A stretch of 64,000 nt of DNA from PBB1 sp965229345. GTDB taxonomy: Bacteria > Pseudomonadota > Gammaproteobacteria > Burkholderiales > Burkholderiaceae_C. Below, piece by piece: positions 50,142-59,624 of the stretch. The position numbers and the translations under genes are program-made. The notes below the pieces were generated by a model, which saw only the letters and a program-made list of their open reading frames with translations, was not told where the DNA came from and did not search any database. The stretch covers positions 3,472,001 to 3,536,000 of the forward strand of contig OZ245872.1 in the NCBI GenBank assembly GCA_965229345.1, read 5' to 3'. Position 1 is the first letter of the stretch. Every line of letters begins with the position of its first letter.

Positions 50142-50953
50142 GGGCATTCTCCTGTCAGGGTGTCGAGGGCGGTTCGGATATCGGCGATGAAACGGCCCGC
50201 CGCGGCAGGTGCCTGGTCGGGGGTTTCGTGTTCGAGTAGTTGCACCAGTGCCGAGCCGATCACCACCGCGTCGGACACCGAGGCCACCGCCTTGGCCGAC
50301 GCCGCATCGCGGATGCCGAAACCGACGCCGACAGGCACGTGCACATGCTCACGGATGCGCGGCAGCATGTCGGCGACCGCGCCGATGTCGAGGTGGCCGG
50401 CACCGGTCACGCCTTTCAGCGACACGTAATAGACGTAGCCACTGGCGATGCGGCCGACGTCCTTCATGCGCTGCACGGTCGAGGTCGGCGCCAGCAGGAA
50501 GATCGGGTCCATCTGGTGACTGTGCAGCGTGCGGGCAAACGCCTCGCACTCTTCCGGCGGGTAATCGACGACCAGCACGCCGTCGACACCTGCGGCCTTC
50601 GCATCCACCACGAAGCGGTCGACGCCGTAGCGCTCGACCGGGTTCGCATAGCCCATCAGCACCACCGGTGTGGTGTTGTTGCGCTCGCGGAAGCGGCGCA
50701 CGTAATCGAGCACCTGCGGCATGCCGATGCCCCTGGCCAGCGCGCGCTCGGCGGCTTTCTGGATCACCGGGCCATCGGCCATCGGGTCGGAAAACGGCAC
50801 CCCGAGTTCGATGACATCGGCACCGGCATCGGCCATCGCGCACAGGATGTCGACCGTGCTCTCGGCGTGGGGATCACCCGCGTGGATGAACGGGATCAGG
50901 GCCTTGCGCCGATCCCGCCGTAGCGCCTCGAAGGTGGCGGCGATGCGGCTCAT
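50138..50953 (-). CDS. trpA: Tryptophan synthase alpha chain
   Basis: 271 residues from the ATG at 50953 (a longer frame to 51013 is not supported). Catalytic Glu lies in DVIELGVPFSDP and Asp in VLVVDYPPEE. It follows trpB by ten bases. Confidence 0.95.
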   Translation of the reverse strand: MSRIAATFEALRRDRRKALIPFIHAGDPHAESTVDILCAMADAGADVIELGVPFSDPMADGPVIQKAAERALARGIGMPQVLDYVRRFRERNNTTPVVLMGYANPVERYGVDRFVVDAKAAGVDGVLVVDYPPEECEAFARTLHSHQMDPIFLLAPTSTVQRMKDVGRIASGYVYYVSLKGVTGAGHLDIGAVADMLPRIREHVHVPVGVGFGIRDAASAKAVASVSDAVVIGSALVQLLEHETPDQAPAAAGRFIADIRTALDTLTGECP

Positions 50954-50963
50954 GTCTGCGCTT

Positions 50964-52262
50964 TCACTGTGGTTGGGCTTTCGTGGTTTGCGGACCCTGG
51001 ACCGGCGCGGCACCGCTCTTCACCGTTTCGCCACGGCACGAGGGGCGGCAGTAAAAGTTCGCGCCCGAGAGGTCGGCCACGGTGCCGATGTCCTTGTCAC
51101 CACGACCTGAGAGGTTCACCAACAGGCTCTGGTCTGGGCGCATCGTCGGTGCGATCTTCATCGCGTAAGCCAGCGCGTGGCTCGATTCGAGTGCCGGGAT
51201 GATGCCTTCGGTGCGGCACAGCACATGGAAGGCTTTCATGGCTTCGTCGTCGGTGATGCCGACGTACTCGGCACGGCCGATGTCCTTCAGGTACGCGTGC
51301 TCCGGGCCGACGCCGGGGTAGTCCAGGCCGGCCGACACCGAGTGGGTCTCGATGATCTGGCCGTTGTCGTCCTGCAGCAAGTAGGTGCGGTTGCCGTGCA
51401 GCACGCCGGGCGAGCCGGCCGACAGCGAGGCTGCATGACGCCCCGTCTCGATGCCCAGGCCGGCGGCTTCGACGCCGATCAGCCGGGTGCCGGTGTGCGC
51501 GATGTACGGGTAGAAGATGCCCATCGCGTTGCTGCCACCGCCCACGCAGGCGATCACCGCATCAGGCTGCCTGCCGATCATCTCGGGCATCTGCACCAGG
51601 CACTCGTCACCGATGACGCGCTGGAAGTCGCGCACCATCATCGGATAAGGGTGCGGGCCGGCCACGGTGCCGATGATGTAGAAGGTGTTCTCGACGTTGG
51701 TGACCCAGTCGCGCAGCGCTTCGTTGAGCGCGTCCTTCAGCGTCTTGCTGCCCGATTCGACCGGCACCACGGTGGCGCCGAGCAGGTTCATCCGGTACAC
51801 GTTCGGCGACTGGCGCTTGACGTCCTCGCTGCCCATGTAGACCACGCACTCCAGCCCGTAACGGGCACAGATGGTGGCCGTGGCCACGCCGTGCTGGCCG
51901 GCGCCGGTTTCGGCGATCACCCGCGGCTTGCCCATGCGCCGCGCGAGCATCGCCTGGCCGATGGTGTTGTTGATCTTGTGCGCGCCGGTGTGGTTCAGGT
52001 CTTCGCGCTTCAGGTAGATCTGCGCGCCGCCCAGTTCACGGCTGATGCGCGCAGCGTGGTAGACCGGGCTGGGGCGGCCCACGAAATGCGCGAGCTCGCT
52101 GCGGAATTCGGCCATGAAGGCCGGATCGGCCTGCGCCGCGGCGTAGGCCTCTTTCAGCTCGTCGAGCGCATGAATCAGCGTTTCGGCGACGAAGGTGCCG
52201 CCGTAAGGGCCGAAATGCCCGGTGGCGTCGGGCTGCTGGTAATCGATCGGGGTGGCTGGCAT
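50964..52262 (-). CDS. trpB: Tryptophan synthase beta chain
   Basis: 432 residues from the ATG at 52262; a GTG at 52271 is an alternative. PLP lysine lies in NHTGAHKINNT, and the phosphate-binding loop is CVGGGSNAMG. The C-terminal extension past RGDKDIGTV is longer than in most relatives. It follows trpF. Confidence 0.95.
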   Translation of the reverse strand: MPATPIDYQQPDATGHFGPYGGTFVAETLIHALDELKEAYAAAQADPAFMAEFRSELAHFVGRPSPVYHAARISRELGGAQIYLKREDLNHTGAHKINNTIGQAMLARRMGKPRVIAETGAGQHGVATATICARYGLECVVYMGSEDVKRQSPNVYRMNLLGATVVPVESGSKTLKDALNEALRDWVTNVENTFYIIGTVAGPHPYPMMVRDFQRVIGDECLVQMPEMIGRQPDAVIACVGGGSNAMGIFYPYIAHTGTRLIGVEAAGLGIETGRHAASLSAGSPGVLHGNRTYLLQDDNGQIIETHSVSAGLDYPGVGPEHAYLKDIGRAEYVGITDDEAMKAFHVLCRTEGIIPALESSHALAYAMKIAPTMRPDQSLLVNLSGRGDKDIGTVADLSGANFYCRPSCRGETVKSGAAPVQGPQTTKAQPQ

Positions 52263-52274
52263 CGTGGTCACTCT

Positions 52275-52922
52275 TCAGGTTGCATTCGCGGCGATGCGGG
52301 CATCGGCCTCGCGCACCTGCTCGCAGAACCGGCGCATGGCCGCGGCGTCCTTGACGCCCTTGGCACGCTCCACGCCGGAGCTGACATCAACGGCCCAGGG
52401 CCGTACCCGAAGGATCCCTTCGATCACATTTTCGGCATGCAACCCACCAGACAAAACGAGGGGATGGGACACGTCTCGCGGAATCAGCGACCAATCGAAG
52501 ACCTTTCCAGCGCCACCGTAGCCATCGACGTGGGCGTCGAGGAGGATGGCTTGCGCATCCGGGTAGCTCGCCTCGAATTTTAGCAAATCGAACCCAGGCG
52601 CCATCCGCGCCGCCCGCAGGTAGGGCCTGCCCGTCGCCTGGCATGCGGTGGGCGTTTCGTCGCCGTGGAACTGCAGCACAAGTGTCGGTATGGCGCGGGT
52701 CGCCTGCGCGATGTGGTCGGCCTCGGCATTGACGAAAAGCCCGACCGGCGTCACGAAGGCCGGCAGTCGGCGCGCCAGTTCAGCAGCACGGGCCACGTCC
52801 ACATGGCGAGGGCTCTTGGCATAGAACACGAAACCGATCGCGTCTGCCCCGGCATCGACCGCGTCATCGACGTCCTGCTCGCGGGTCAGTCCACAGATCT
52901 TGATGCGGGTGCGTGCGTTCAT
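52275..52922 (-). CDS. trpF: Phosphoribosylanthranilate isomerase
   Basis: 215 residues of the TIM-barrel family; the catalytic Cys lies in IKICGLTREQD and the Asp in VDVSSGVERAKG. Stops shortly before trpB. Confidence 0.94.
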   Translation of the reverse strand: MNARTRIKICGLTREQDVDDAVDAGADAIGFVFYAKSPRHVDVARAAELARRLPAFVTPVGLFVNAEADHIAQATRAIPTLVLQFHGDETPTACQATGRPYLRAARMAPGFDLLKFEASYPDAQAILLDAHVDGYGGAGKVFDWSLIPRDVSHPLVLSGGLHAENVIEGILRVRPWAVDVSSGVERAKGVKDAAAMRRFCEQVREADARIAANAT

Positions 52923-52970
52923 CGATGGTGGCTGTCGGCGCCTTGAATCGGGCCTGAGAGCCTACCAGTG

Positions 52971-53756
52971 TCAGGGCAGCCAGTCGCTCGCGGTGGGCCG
53001 CGTGGGGATGGCGTAGCGGGGGTCGTAGTCCGGCCCGACGAAGTACAGCCCGTCTGGCGAGAAAGTGGGCGCGGCTCGCTCGCGGTCGCGCGCCGCCAGC
53101 AGCTCGGCCATCCAGGCCGGAGGACGGCTGCCCGTGCCCACCGCCACCAGGCAGCCGACGATGTTTCGCACCATGTGGTGCAGGAAGGCGCTCGCATGGA
53201 AATCGAGGCGCCAGTAAGCGCCGCGGCGGCTGATGCCGATCGAGCGCATCTGCTTGACGGGCGACGCGGCCTGGCACTGCGATGAGCGAAAGGCCGAGAA
53301 ATCATGCTCCCCGATCAGCAGCTGCGCCGCCTGCCGCATCGCATCGCCATCGAGCGGGCGGAACGTCCAGCCGACAAGTCCCGCCTCGAGCGCAGGCCGA
53401 ACCTGGGATTCGAGCAGCAGGTAGCTGTAACGGCGGCCGATGGCGGCGAAGCGGGCGTGGAAGCTGTCGTCGACCTGCTGGCACCACTGGATGGCCACGT
53501 CGGCCGGCAGATAGCGGTTGGTGCCGCGGACCCAGGACACATCCTCGCGCTCAACCGGGGCGTCGAAGTGGATCACCTGGTTGATGGCATGCACGCCGGT
53601 GTCGGTGCGGCCCGCACAGGTGACGGCCACCGGCACGTCGGCGAATTGCGACAAGGCCTGCTCGACACGCGCTTGCACCGTGTCGTCGCGGGACTGCCGC
53701 TGCCAGCCGCAATAGGCGCCGCCCCGATAAGCGACACCCAATGCCAGCCGGCTCAC
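52971..53756 (-). CDS. truA: tRNA pseudouridine synthase A
   Basis: 261 residues. The catalytic Asp is in CAGRTDTGVHA. It modifies positions 38-40 of tRNAs. Placed between fimV and trpF, the Burkholderiales order. Confidence 0.95.
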   Translation of the reverse strand: MSRLALGVAYRGGAYCGWQRQSRDDTVQARVEQALSQFADVPVAVTCAGRTDTGVHAINQVIHFDAPVEREDVSWVRGTNRYLPADVAIQWCQQVDDSFHARFAAIGRRYSYLLLESQVRPALEAGLVGWTFRPLDGDAMRQAAQLLIGEHDFSAFRSSQCQAASPVKQMRSIGISRRGAYWRLDFHASAFLHHMVRNIVGCLVAVGTGSRPPAWMAELLAARDRERAAPTFSPDGLYFVGPDYDPRYAIPTRPTASDWLP

Positions 53757-53805
53757 TGCAGCAACGGGCGATCAGATGCCCGCTGGAAACTCGTGGTCCG
53801 CCCGA

Positions 53806-56301
53806 TCAACCGAGGTCGTTCAGCATGTTTTGCGCCTTCACCTTCAGCGCACCCTCGGCTTTCGCCGCCACTTCCTGCAACAGGTCGCGCGCGCCTTCGG
53901 CGTCACCGATCTGACGGAACTCCTCGGCCAGCTCGAGCTTGCGGGCCAGCGGATCGGCGTTGTCATCCTCTGGCTCGTCGTCCAGCAGTTCAGCCGGCAT
54001 GCTGTCGCCCGCGGACGGTGACACCGTGGCTGGCGCGTCGAGATCGAGCGAGATGCTCGACATGTCGAAGTCGAGTGGCGCCTTGGTTCCCGACGGGATG
54101 CTCGTGGGTGACGGTGCGGCGGCGGGGAAGTAGGCTTGCGCGGAAGAAGATGTCGGTGCGGCGTCGAAATCGAACGATTCCAGCGTCGCCGACCCAGTCG
54201 CCGGGTTCAGCACAGCGGTGTCCTCGGCGCTCAGGTCGAGATCGAAATCGATGTCGTGCACGGGCTTGCTGGTGAGCGGGGCCGTGTCTTCGGACAGGGC
54301 ATCGCCGAAGCTGGAGGAGGTCGGGGCCACCGACTGCGGCATGGTGCTGGGGCCCAGCAATTCAGCCATCTTGGCAGCAGGGTCCACGGGGGTCGGGGCC
54401 GCTTCAGGCAGTCCGCCAGGCTGGTACAGAGCGTTCTCCGGATCGATCTCCAGACCCAGCTCCTGCGCCTTCTGCCAGTCCTCGCCTTGCCCACCGGTCA
54501 ACGAGAACAGCTGGGTGGCCAGCAGTTCATATCCCTTGGTGTCGCGGCGTTTGGCATACACCTCGAGCAGCTTGGTGCGGATGGCCAACCGCTCGGGGTT
54601 GCTGCGCATCGCTTCCTTGAGGATTTCTTCTGCCTGCAAGTCGCGGCCGTAGGCCAGATAGACATCGGCTTCAGCCACTGGATCGACATCGCCGATCGCA
54701 TCGAGCTGGCTCAGCGAGTAACTCATGGACGACGGCGCACCGGCAGCGGTTTCCCGCGTGTCGATCCGCTGCCCTCCGCTGGAGCCGAAGAAGGAATCCG
54801 GCTGCAGGCGGCTTTCGAGGAAGGACGTCTCACCGGTGTCGAGCTTGGCGCGACGTGCGCGATAGACACCGAAGCCCAGCAGAGCGAGCACCACACCCGC
54901 GCCGCCGGCCAGATACAGCGGATTGATGTCGAACAGGGCGTCGAGGAATCCAGGCTCGTCGGCAGGCGCTGGTTCGGCCGCAGGCTTCGGTGGAGCGACA
55001 ACCGCAGGCGGCGCCACGGCTGCAGCCGGCTCACTCGCCGCAGCAGGGGCTGGCGCCTCGACAGCGCTGGCAGCTTGCGGTGCTGGCGCCGCAGCCACTG
55101 GAATTTCAGGCACGGGCACAGCGGCGGCCGATGGTGGTTGCGCCGGAGCCGTCGCCACGTTGGCCGCGCCAGACAGCTTTTTCAGTTCGTCGACGCTCTT
55201 GGAGAGTTCGGCCACGCGCGCAGCCGCGTCCTGCTTTTCCTTTTCCTTGGACAGCTTGACTTCCGACGCCCCGGGCTTGGCAGCAGAAGCGCCTTTGCTC
55301 AGCGTCAGCTTGTCCGGCGCGGCGGGCGCGGTGTCCTTGCGATCGTCGATCTCGGCGCGCAGCTTGCCGGCGTCCTTGCGGGCCGGGGCTTCGGCGGCAG
55401 CCGCCGGCACTGCGCTGGCGAGTCGCTGGCGGAAGCTGCCGAAATCGGCACTTTGCGCCAGGATCACTTGCCGGGCCTCAGCGGCATCGATCGCCGCAGC
55501 GGCGTCGGCCGTCGGAACCTTCAACAATGCGCCGGCCTTGAGGCGGTTCATGTTTTCGCCGACGAACGCCTGCGGGTTGCCGCGGTACAGCGACACCAGG
55601 GTCTGATCGAGCGACACCGTGCCTTGACGGGTGCGCGACGCGATGCGCGTCAGGGTGTCGCCGGGCCGCACCAGGTAGGTGTCGCCGACGGCGCCAGTGG
55701 CCGCCGCGGTGGGTGCCGGAGGTGGCGGGGCCTTGGCCACGCGGTCGGCAGCCGGTGCGGGCGCGGGGGCAGGAACGGGTGCAGGGCGCTGCGGACGCGA
55801 CGCCACCGGAGCCGCTGCAGGGGGTGCCGAGAACACGGGGGCGGTGGCAACCGCTGGCGCGGGTGGCGCCGCTGGCGCCTGGGCCACTGGCGGATCGAAC
55901 AACAGCGTGTATTCGCGCACCAACCGGCCGGTGGACCACGACAGTTCGAGGATCACGTCGACAAACGGCTCCTGCACCACGCGATCGCTGGTCAATCGCA
56001 GGAAAGGCCGGCCATCGGCACGCTTGAGCAAGGCCGCCTGGGTGGTCGGCAGCACGCTGTTGTATTCAACGCCGAGCGAACGGTAGGACTCCGGCGGCGC
56101 AATGCGGATCTTGAGGTTGCCCGCCTCTTCCGGCGTCAGGCTGGTGACATCGATCTCAGCCCGCAGGGTCTCGCCCAAGGAGGACTGCACTGCGAGCCGG
56201 CCGAGCCCGAGCGCCCAGGAACCGGTGGATCCCAGCGAAAGCGCAGCGAGGGCCACACTGGTCAGAGCGAATCGCCCGAGTTGCTGCGTCGTGTTCTTCA
56301 A
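53806..56301 (-). CDS. fimV: FimV/HubP-family polar organiser
   Basis: 831 residues from the TTG at 56301, chosen because GGGAG lies five bases upstream and the product then starts with a clean signal peptide (MKNTTQQLGRFALTSVALA). The longer GTG start at 56367 lacks this. A FimV N-terminal domain (ALGLGRLAVQSSLGE), a LysM region near 210-260, a long Pro/Ala-rich part, a membrane helix, and a C-terminal FimV motif with TPR-like helices follow. It organises the cell pole, twitching and secretion. Confidence 0.88.
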   Translation of the reverse strand: MKNTTQQLGRFALTSVALAALSLGSTGSWALGLGRLAVQSSLGETLRAEIDVTSLTPEEAGNLKIRIAPPESYRSLGVEYNSVLPTTQAALLKRADGRPFLRLTSDRVVQEPFVDVILELSWSTGRLVREYTLLFDPPVAQAPAAPPAPAVATAPVFSAPPAAAPVASRPQRPAPVPAPAPAPAADRVAKAPPPPAPTAAATGAVGDTYLVRPGDTLTRIASRTRQGTVSLDQTLVSLYRGNPQAFVGENMNRLKAGALLKVPTADAAAAIDAAEARQVILAQSADFGSFRQRLASAVPAAAAEAPARKDAGKLRAEIDDRKDTAPAAPDKLTLSKGASAAKPGASEVKLSKEKEKQDAAARVAELSKSVDELKKLSGAANVATAPAQPPSAAAVPVPEIPVAAAPAPQAASAVEAPAPAAASEPAAAVAPPAVVAPPKPAAEPAPADEPGFLDALFDINPLYLAGGAGVVLALLGFGVYRARRAKLDTGETSFLESRLQPDSFFGSSGGQRIDTRETAAGAPSSMSYSLSQLDAIGDVDPVAEADVYLAYGRDLQAEEILKEAMRSNPERLAIRTKLLEVYAKRRDTKGYELLATQLFSLTGGQGEDWQKAQELGLEIDPENALYQPGGLPEAAPTPVDPAAKMAELLGPSTMPQSVAPTSSSFGDALSEDTAPLTSKPVHDIDFDLDLSAEDTAVLNPATGSATLESFDFDAAPTSSSAQAYFPAAAPSPTSIPSGTKAPLDFDMSSISLDLDAPATVSPSAGDSMPAELLDDEPEDDNADPLARKLELAEEFRQIGDAEGARDLLQEVAAKAEGALKVKAQNMLNDLG

Positions 56302-56306
56302 GGCGT

Positions 56307-56311
56307 CTCCC
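56307..56311 (-). promoter_or_regulatory. Ribosome site that sets the fimV start
   Basis: GGGAG five bases before the TTG at 56301. The upstream GTG at 56367 has no such sequence. Confidence 0.6.
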
Positions 56312-56511
56312 AACCAGGCGGTCGAGCTGTCAGCCAGCTCCACCAGACGATCGACACCCATCCACACGGGCGACGATCACGAAGAAAATTTCAACAAATC
56401 ACAATAGCATCAAGCAGATACGGTGACAAGCTCATGCAACGCCTGAAAAGGCGGCTGCGCCCCTGTCTCGGTCCGGGCCCGGCAAGCTGTCGCACGCAGA
56501 CAACGGGTGCG

Positions 56512-56527
56512 ACGCCTGCCGAGGCGT
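56512..56527. other. Hairpin directly after asd
   Basis: ACGCCT / AGGCGT around a four-base loop immediately after the asd stop; no U-tract. It could be a weak or rho-dependent pause site before fimV. Confidence 0.35.
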
Positions 56528-57682
56528 TCAGGCCTCGAGCAGGATGCGCAACATCCGGCGCAGCGGCTCCGCCGCTCCCCACAACAACTGGTCTCCGATG
56601 GTGAAAGCGCCCAGGTACTCGGGCCCCATCGCCATCTTGCGCAAACGGCCGACCGGGATGCCCAGCGTGCCGGTGACCGCCACAGGCGTCAGCTGCCGAA
56701 CGGTGTCTTCCCGATTGTTGGGCACCACCTTGACCCAAGCGTTGTCGTTTGCGATCAATTGCTCGATATCGGACAGCGGCACATTCTTCTTGAGCTTGAA
56801 CAGCAAGGCCTGGCTGTGGCAGCGCATCGCGCCCACACGCACGCAGAAGCCATCGACAGGCACGCCTGCCTTGTCGAAGCCCTCGCCCTGGCCGAGGATC
56901 TTGTTGGTTTCGGCGCCGCCCTTCCACTCTTCTCGGCTGACGCCGAAGCCGTCGTCATCGCGGCCCTTGCCCTGACCCAGGTCCTTGTCGATCCAAGGGA
57001 TCAGCGATCCGGCCAGCGGCACCCCGAACTGCGCCGTCTCGGCCTCGGTCAGCGCACGCTGCTTGGCCAGCAGGCCGCGGTCGATGTCGAGGATGGCGCT
57101 CTTCGGATCGTCCAGCAGGTTGCGCACCGCGCCGTTCAATGTGCCGAACTGGGTGAGCAGCTCGCGCATGTGCTGCGCACCACCGCCCGACGCCGCCTGG
57201 TAGGTCTGGGTGCTCATCCACTCGACCAGCCCGGCCTTGTACAGCGCACCGACGCCCATCAGCATGCAGCTCACCGTGCAGTTGCCGCCGATCCAGCTGC
57301 GTCCGCCCCGAGACAGTGCGTTCTGAATCACCGGCAGATTGACCGGGTCGAGCACGATCACCGCGTCGCTCTTCATGCGCAGCGTGGAGGCGGCATCGAT
57401 CCAGTGGCCGGCCCAGCCTGCGGCGCGCAGCTTCGGGAACACCTCGGTGGTGTAGTCGCCGCCCTGCGCGGTGATGATGATCTCGCAGCGCTTGAGCGCC
57501 TCGATGTCGTAGGCGTCCTTCAGGGTCGCCTCATTGCGCGCCTGCGCCGGCGCCTTGCCACCTGCATTGCTGGTGCTGAAAAACACCGGCTCGATCAGCG
57601 GGAAGTCGCCTTCCTGCTGCATCCGATCGAGCAGGACCGAGCCCACCATCCCACGCCATCCCACCAATCCGACGAGCTTCAT
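56528..57682 (-). CDS. asd: Aspartate-semialdehyde dehydrogenase
   Basis: 384 residues with the NADP loop GLVGWRGMVGSV and catalytic Cys in GGNCTVSCML. It makes the branch intermediate for lysine, threonine and methionine. Downstream of leuB by 33 bases. Confidence 0.96.
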   Translation of the reverse strand: MKLVGLVGWRGMVGSVLLDRMQQEGDFPLIEPVFFSTSNAGGKAPAQARNEATLKDAYDIEALKRCEIIITAQGGDYTTEVFPKLRAAGWAGHWIDAASTLRMKSDAVIVLDPVNLPVIQNALSRGGRSWIGGNCTVSCMLMGVGALYKAGLVEWMSTQTYQAASGGGAQHMRELLTQFGTLNGAVRNLLDDPKSAILDIDRGLLAKQRALTEAETAQFGVPLAGSLIPWIDKDLGQGKGRDDDGFGVSREEWKGGAETNKILGQGEGFDKAGVPVDGFCVRVGAMRCHSQALLFKLKKNVPLSDIEQLIANDNAWVKVVPNNREDTVRQLTPVAVTGTLGIPVGRLRKMAMGPEYLGAFTIGDQLLWGAAEPLRRMLRILLEA

Positions 57683-57715
57683 CGCCTTGCCTTTCTAAGC
57701 CGCAACCTCTTCAAC

Positions 57716-58792
57716 TTACGCCGCTTTGACCGCGGCGACAACTGCCGACCCCATTTCACGGGTACCGACGCGCTGTGTGCCTTCGGACCAGATGTCGGAC
57801 GTGCGCAAACCCGACTCGAGCACCTTCGTCACTGCCGCCTCGATGCGCAGCGCCGCTTCGGGTTGATTGAGCGAGAAGCGCAGCATCATCGCCAGCGACA
57901 GGATCGTGGCCAGTGGGTTTGCAATGTTCTTGCCCGCGATGTCCGGTGCGCTGCCGTGGCTGGGCTCATACAGACCGCGATTTTCCGCATTCAGCGACGC
58001 CGACGGCAGCATGCCGATCGAGCCGGTCAGCATCGCCGCCTCGTCGGACAGGATGTCGCCGAACATGTTGCCAGTGACGATCACATCGAACGCCTTCGGC
58101 GCCTTGACCAGCTGCATCGCCGCGTTGTCCACATACAGGTGATCGAGCGCGACATCGGGATACTCGGCATGCACCTCGGTCACCACGTCGCGCCAGAACT
58201 GGAAGGTTTCCAGCACATTGGCCTTGTCGACGCTGGTCACACGCTTGTTGCGCTTTCTGGCCGCCTGGAACGCCACATGCGCGATGCGCTCGATCTCAGG
58301 GCGCGAGTAGCGCATCGTGTCGAAGGCCTCGGGCTGGCCGGCGAACGCCCCGTCCGGGGACACGCGGCGACCGCGCGGCTGGCCGAAGTAGATGTCGCCG
58401 GTCAGCTCGCGCACGATCAGGATGTCGAGCCCGGCCACCAGTTCGGGCTTCAGGCTCGACGCGTGCGTGAGTTGCGGGTGGCAGATGGCCGGGCGGAAGT
58501 TGGCAAACAGCTGCAGATTCCGGCGCAGACCGAGGATGGCCTGCTCGGGGCGCAGCGCACGCTCGAGCGTGTCGTACTTCCAGTCGCCCACCGCTCCGAA
58601 CAGCACGGCGTCGGCGCTCTGCGCCAGCTTCAAGGTGGCCTCGGGCAGCGGATGGCCGTGTGCCGCGTAGGCGGCACCACCCACCAGTGCGGTCTCGCTG
58701 GCGTACGGAATGTCGAGGACCTCGAGCACACGCACTGCCTCGGCCATGATTTCAGGGCCGATGCCGTCACCGGGCAGGATTGCTATGTTCAC
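57716..58792 (-). CDS. leuB: 3-isopropylmalate dehydrogenase
   Basis: 358 residues with the PGDGIGPE entry motif and the substrate/NAD region GSAPDIAGKNIANP. Leucine synthesis step; next to leuD by 21 bases. Confidence 0.97.
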   Translation of the reverse strand: MNIAILPGDGIGPEIMAEAVRVLEVLDIPYASETALVGGAAYAAHGHPLPEATLKLAQSADAVLFGAVGDWKYDTLERALRPEQAILGLRRNLQLFANFRPAICHPQLTHASSLKPELVAGLDILIVRELTGDIYFGQPRGRRVSPDGAFAGQPEAFDTMRYSRPEIERIAHVAFQAARKRNKRVTSVDKANVLETFQFWRDVVTEVHAEYPDVALDHLYVDNAAMQLVKAPKAFDVIVTGNMFGDILSDEAAMLTGSIGMLPSASLNAENRGLYEPSHGSAPDIAGKNIANPLATILSLAMMLRFSLNQPEAALRIEAAVTKVLESGLRTSDIWSEGTQRVGTREMGSAVVAAVKAA

Positions 58793-58813
58793 GGGTCCAG
58801 GTCCTTGAAAGAG

Positions 58814-59458
58814 TCAGAGTGAGTGCGCCAGCCAGGGCTTCTTCAACAGGCGCTCGGCTTCATAGGCCTTGATCTTGTCGGCATGGCGCAAGGTCAGACC
58901 GATGTCGTCGAATCCGTTGAGCAGACAGAACTTGCGAAACGCCTGCACCTCGAACGGCAGCTCGGTGCCGTCGGGCTTGACGATGACCTGGCGCTCGAGG
59001 TCGATGGTCAGGCTGTAGCCGACGAAGGCCGCCACTTCGTCGAACAGCCGGTTCATCTCGGCCTCGGGCAACACGATGGGCAGCAGACCGTTCTTGAAGC
59101 AGTTGCCGAAGAAGATGTCGGCAAAGCTCGGGGCGATCACCGCGCGGAAACCGTACTGATCGAGGGCCCAAGGGGCGTGTTCACGCGACGAGCCGCAGCC
59201 GAAATTCTTGCGCGCGATCAGTACCGAGGCACCCTGGTAGCGCGGCTGGTTCAGCACGAAATCGGGGTTCGGCCGGCGCGAGGCGGGGTCCTGGCCTGGA
59301 TAGCCCGCGTCGAGATAGCGCCATTCATCGAACAGGTTCACCCCGAAGCCTGACTTCTTGATCGATTTCAGGAACTGCTTCGGAATGATCGCGTCGGTGT
59401 CGACGTTCTCACGGTCCATCGGGGCGACCAGCCCCTTGTGAACGCGAAAGGGGTTCAT
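58814..59458 (-). CDS. leuD: 3-isopropylmalate dehydratase small subunit
   Basis: 214 residues from the ATG at 59458; a longer frame to 59584 runs into the entericidin gene. The swivelling-domain motif NFGCGSSREHAPW is present. It pairs with LeuC. Confidence 0.96.
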   Translation of the reverse strand: MNPFRVHKGLVAPMDRENVDTDAIIPKQFLKSIKKSGFGVNLFDEWRYLDAGYPGQDPASRRPNPDFVLNQPRYQGASVLIARKNFGCGSSREHAPWALDQYGFRAVIAPSFADIFFGNCFKNGLLPIVLPEAEMNRLFDEVAAFVGYSLTIDLERQVIVKPDGTELPFEVQAFRKFCLLNGFDDIGLTLRHADKIKAYEAERLLKKPWLAHSL

Positions 59459-59465
59459 CTGCAAC

Positions 59466-59594
59466 TCACTTCTTCTTGCCCAGGTCTTCGACCGCTTCAC
59501 CGGCCCGCTGTACATCCTTGCCAACACCGGCCACGGTGTTGCAGCCGGTGAGGAACACGACCACTGCCGCGAGGGCAAAAACAATGCGCTTCAT
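59466..59594 (-). CDS. Entericidin-family small lipoprotein
   Basis: 42 residues with a signal peptide ending in the lipobox LTGC (Cys18), followed by a short mature part (NTVAGVGKDVQRAGEAVED). Entericidins are membrane lipoproteins; EcnA/EcnB of Escherichia coli are an antidote/toxin pair. Here a single copy is inserted between leuC (30-base gap) and leuD (7-base gap). Confidence 0.86.
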   Translation of the reverse strand: MKRIVFALAAVVVFLTGCNTVAGVGKDVQRAGEAVEDLGKKK

Positions 59595-59624
59595 CTGGGG
59601 GTTCTCCTTGGATTTGAGAAAGGT

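Noticed and set aside
54136..56604. Long plus-strand frame (822 codons) opposite fimV
   Set aside because: GC-rich antisense shadow of the real gene; Arg/His/Gly-rich with no domain.
56507..58822. Long plus-strand frame (771 codons) opposite asd and leuB
   Set aside because: Runs across two well-supported minus-strand genes; antisense artefact.
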